Shown here piece by piece: positions 62,165 to 64,000 of a DNA stretch of 64,000 nt. The translations under genes were made by a program, and so were the position numbers. Every line of letters starts with the position of its first letter. The stretch's first letter is position 1. The DNA comes from an uncultured Ferrovum sp. (GTDB lineage Bacteria; Pseudomonadota; Gammaproteobacteria; Burkholderiales; Ferrovaceae), in the NCBI GenBank assembly GCA_903893215.1, contig CAITLJ010000084.1:58041-122040 (forward strand), in the 5' to 3' direction. The notes under the pieces are model-generated. The model saw nothing but the letters and a program-made list of their open reading frames with translations. It was not told the origin of the DNA and did no database searches.

Positions 62165-64000
62165 TCAGCGGAACATGCGCAGGGTTTCGGCCGGCAACGC
62201 GCGTCCGATCGGCCGCAGTGACCAGGCGGCCGCCACCCGCACCAGCAGCACGCCGGCCACACTGCCCAGCAGCGGAATCCGCCAGTCTGGTTGCCACGGC
62301 AGATCCAGCCAGAAGCGGCTGAGCGCCCAGCTCACTGCCAATGTGCCGATGGCTGCAGCCAGGCCGGCTGCCAGCCCGAGCAAACTGAACTCCACCGCCT
62401 GCAGTCTGCGCAACTGGGCGCGCGTGGCCCCCAAGGCACGCAGCAGGGCGCCTTCGCGCAGACGCGCATCGTGGGTGGCCCCCAGCCCGGCCAGCAGTAC
62501 GGCCAGTCCCGCCACCAGGCTGAAACCGAACACCAGCTGGATCGCCAGCACCACCTGATCGCTGATGGCGCGCACCTGCGCGATGAGTGCCCCGGTGTCG
62601 ATCAGCGATACCTGCGGAAAGGCGGCCACCAGGGCGTCGGCCGTCTGCGTATCACCCGGCGCGATGCGGAAACTGGCGATATAGCTGGCGTCCTCGCCGT
62701 CGAGCAGACCCGGCTTCACCAGCACGAAAAAATTCGGCTGAAAGGAATCCCAGCGCACCGTGCGCAGACTGCCTACCCGCGCGCTGATCAACTGCCCGGC
62801 CAGATCAAATCCCAGCCGGGTGCCCACCTTCAGGTGCAGGCGATCGGCAAAGGACGTCTCCACCGAAAAACCGGCATCCAGCGGCGCCTGCGGCCACCAC
62901 TGTCCTGCCACGATGCGGTTGTCCGGATTGGGTTGGTCGGCCCAGCTCAGGTTGGCTTCGCGATCCAGCAAGGCACGCGCCTGCGGATCGGTAAACTGTG
63001 ACAACAGCACCGGCTGGTCATCAATGCTGACCAGCCGCGCCCGGACCAGCGGCCGCAAAGCCAACGCCGGCTGCCCATGCGCCCGCATGAAGGCGGTGAG
63101 CGCCTCGCGCTCGCCGGCCTGGATGCCGATCACGAAATGGTTAGGGGCATCCGGCGGCACGCTCGACTGCCATGTGCGCAACAGATCCTCGCGGACCACC
63201 CCTAGGGTCAGCATCACCATCAGGCTCACCGCAAGGGCACCCGCCTGCAAGGCCGCAAACCAGGGCCGCTCACGCAAGGCTCGCAACGCATGACGCCACG
63301 ATACCGGCAGGTGCGCGGACGCAAGATGCACCAGCCAGAGTAGCAGACCGGCGAGGGCCGCCGCCAGCAAGCCGGTGAGCAGCAACGCCAGCACGGTGGC
63401 CGCCGCGAGTCGCAACGAAGCGGACACCAGCCAGCCCACCAGAAGCACGGCGAGCGGCGCCGGAAGTGCGCCAAGCAGCCGGTGCCAACCGCTGACCGTG
63501 ACGGCCTGCTCGCGCAACACCTGCAACGCCTGCACCTGCAACAAGGCAGCAAGACTGGGCCAGGCCAGCGCCGGCAGCAGGATTGCGGTGAGCGCCAGTC
63601 CCTGCGCCACCGGCAGCCACCCCGGTGGCGGCAAGGGAATGCCGATCAGGGGTGCCACCACCGCGGCCAGCGCAAATTGCAGCAACGCGCCGAGCGCGAT
63701 GCCACCGATTGCACCGAGCAGGCCGAGACAGGCCAGGCTGCTGCCCTGTACCCACCAGACCTGGGCTCGACCAGCGCCCAGGCAACGCAGCAAGGCCACG
63801 CTGGCGGCTTGTCGCTCGCCATGGCGGCGCAAGGCGAACAGCAGTGCCACCGATGCCAGCATCAGGCTGGTCAGGCTGGCAAGTTGCAGGAACTGACCAG
63901 CCTGGTCAATCACGCGCCGGACTTCCGGACGCCCCTCCGTGGCGCGCTCAAGACGCTGCCCGGCCTGCAGCGCCGGCTCGACGGTCCTGCGCCAGTGATC
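62165..64000 (-). CDS. FtsX-like ABC transporter permease (YbbP type), 5' end beyond window
   Basis: At least 612 residues; the frame is open at the window edge, so the N-terminus is missing. Two FtsX-type permease modules are visible: helices near the start (LASLTSLMLASVALLFALRR, GLLGAIGGIALGALLQFALA), a middle set, then a periplasmic domain of about 220 residues and a second module (LVFGFSLVAGLAVLLAGLGA, LLRALGATRAQLRRLQAVE, PLLGSVAGVLLVRVAAAW). The YbbP family works with a YbbA-like ATPase, possibly in lipid or lipoprotein handling. It ends 15 nt from the bamD stop, tail to tail. Confidence 0.85.
   Translation of the reverse strand, partial: DHWRRTVEPALQAGQRLERATEGRPEVRRVIDQAGQFLQLASLTSLMLASVALLFALRRHGERQAASVALLRCLGAGRAQVWWVQGSSLACLGLLGAIGGIALGALLQFALAAVVAPLIGIPLPPPGWLPVAQGLALTAILLPALAWPSLAALLQVQALQVLREQAVTVSGWHRLLGALPAPLAVLLVGWLVSASLRLAAATVLALLLTGLLAAALAGLLLWLVHLASAHLPVSWRHALRALRERPWFAALQAGALAVSLMVMLTLGVVREDLLRTWQSSVPPDAPNHFVIGIQAGEREALTAFMRAHGQPALALRPLVRARLVSIDDQPVLLSQFTDPQARALLDREANLSWADQPNPDNRIVAGQWWPQAPLDAGFSVETSFADRLHLKVGTRLGFDLAGQLISARVGSLRTVRWDSFQPNFFVLVKPGLLDGEDASYIASFRIAPGDTQTADALVAAFPQVSLIDTGALIAQVRAISDQVVLAIQLVFGFSLVAGLAVLLAGLGATHDARLREGALLRALGATRAQLRRLQAVEFSLLGLAAGLAAAIGTLAVSWALSRFWLDLPWQPDWRIPLLGSVAGVLLVRVAAAWSLRPIGRALPAETLRMFR

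Overview
The window looks like one 64 kb chromosomal piece of a GC-rich betaproteobacterium. Three things point there: the polyhydroxybutyrate (PHB) genes with a PhaR regulator and phasin, the nrdR-rib-nusB-thiL block, and the recJ-prfB-lysS and rluD-bamD neighbourhoods. The genus cannot be named from this alone. I see no rRNA, tRNA, CRISPR array, prophage or insertion sequence. Most of the window is core metabolism, with a few accessory blocks set into it.

Layout. 0-8.7 kb: riboflavin and housekeeping genes on the minus strand (nrdR, ribD, ribE, then ribB with a degenerate GTP-cyclohydrolase domain, ribH, nusB, thiL). They are split by a plus-strand chemoreceptor gene that has a sigma-28-like promoter and is preceded by a short decayed copy of its own N-terminus. 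The block ends with pmbA. 8.7-14.7 kb: darP, mog, a carboxylesterase and a proline-rich lipoprotein on plus, then a membrane pseudokinase and relA on minus. 15-21.7 kb: a four-gene operon of a circularly permuted ATP-grasp protein, an alpha-E protein, the Anbu proteasome-like peptidase and a giant transglutaminase/DUF2126 protein. It is a predicted peptide-ligation and processing system whose substrate is unknown, and it is the best candidate here for an undescribed biological system. 21.8-29 kb: heptosyltransferase-like gene, pabBC, comEC, lolD, lolC. 29-36 kb: rpfE-like, recJ, prfB (programmed frameshift), lysS, a glycine-zipper protein and an acetyltransferase.

36-58.5 kb: the PHB locus in two halves. 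phaA, rimO, phaR and phaP lie at 36-40.5 kb, and phaB and phaC at 55.7-58.3 kb. Between them sit a P-loop ATPase with an AT-rich upstream region, a secreted beta-propeller protein paired with a Cys-rich exported protein (bracketed by 19-bp direct repeats), and a tightly overlapping seven-gene operon: NikR-like regulator, two DUF1989 proteins, urea/guanidine carboxylase, allophanate hydrolase, ABC permease and ABC ATPase. The two DUF1989 genes make guanidine a more likely substrate than urea. An FAD oxidoreductase follows, divergent from this operon across an 18-bp tandem repeat array.

58.5-64 kb: a small membrane protein overlapping a ZIP metal transporter tail to tail, pgeF and rluD, the divergent bamD, and the 3' part of an FtsX-like ABC permease that runs off the window.

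How they connect: PhaC, PhaB and PhaA make PHB from acetyl-CoA, PhaP coats the granules, and PhaR probably represses phaP through two TGC-N3-GCA boxes at its promoter. The DUF1989 pair, carboxylase and hydrolase would convert guanidine to ammonia and CO2 as a nitrogen source. Many junctions are ATGA or longer overlaps, which implies translational coupling.
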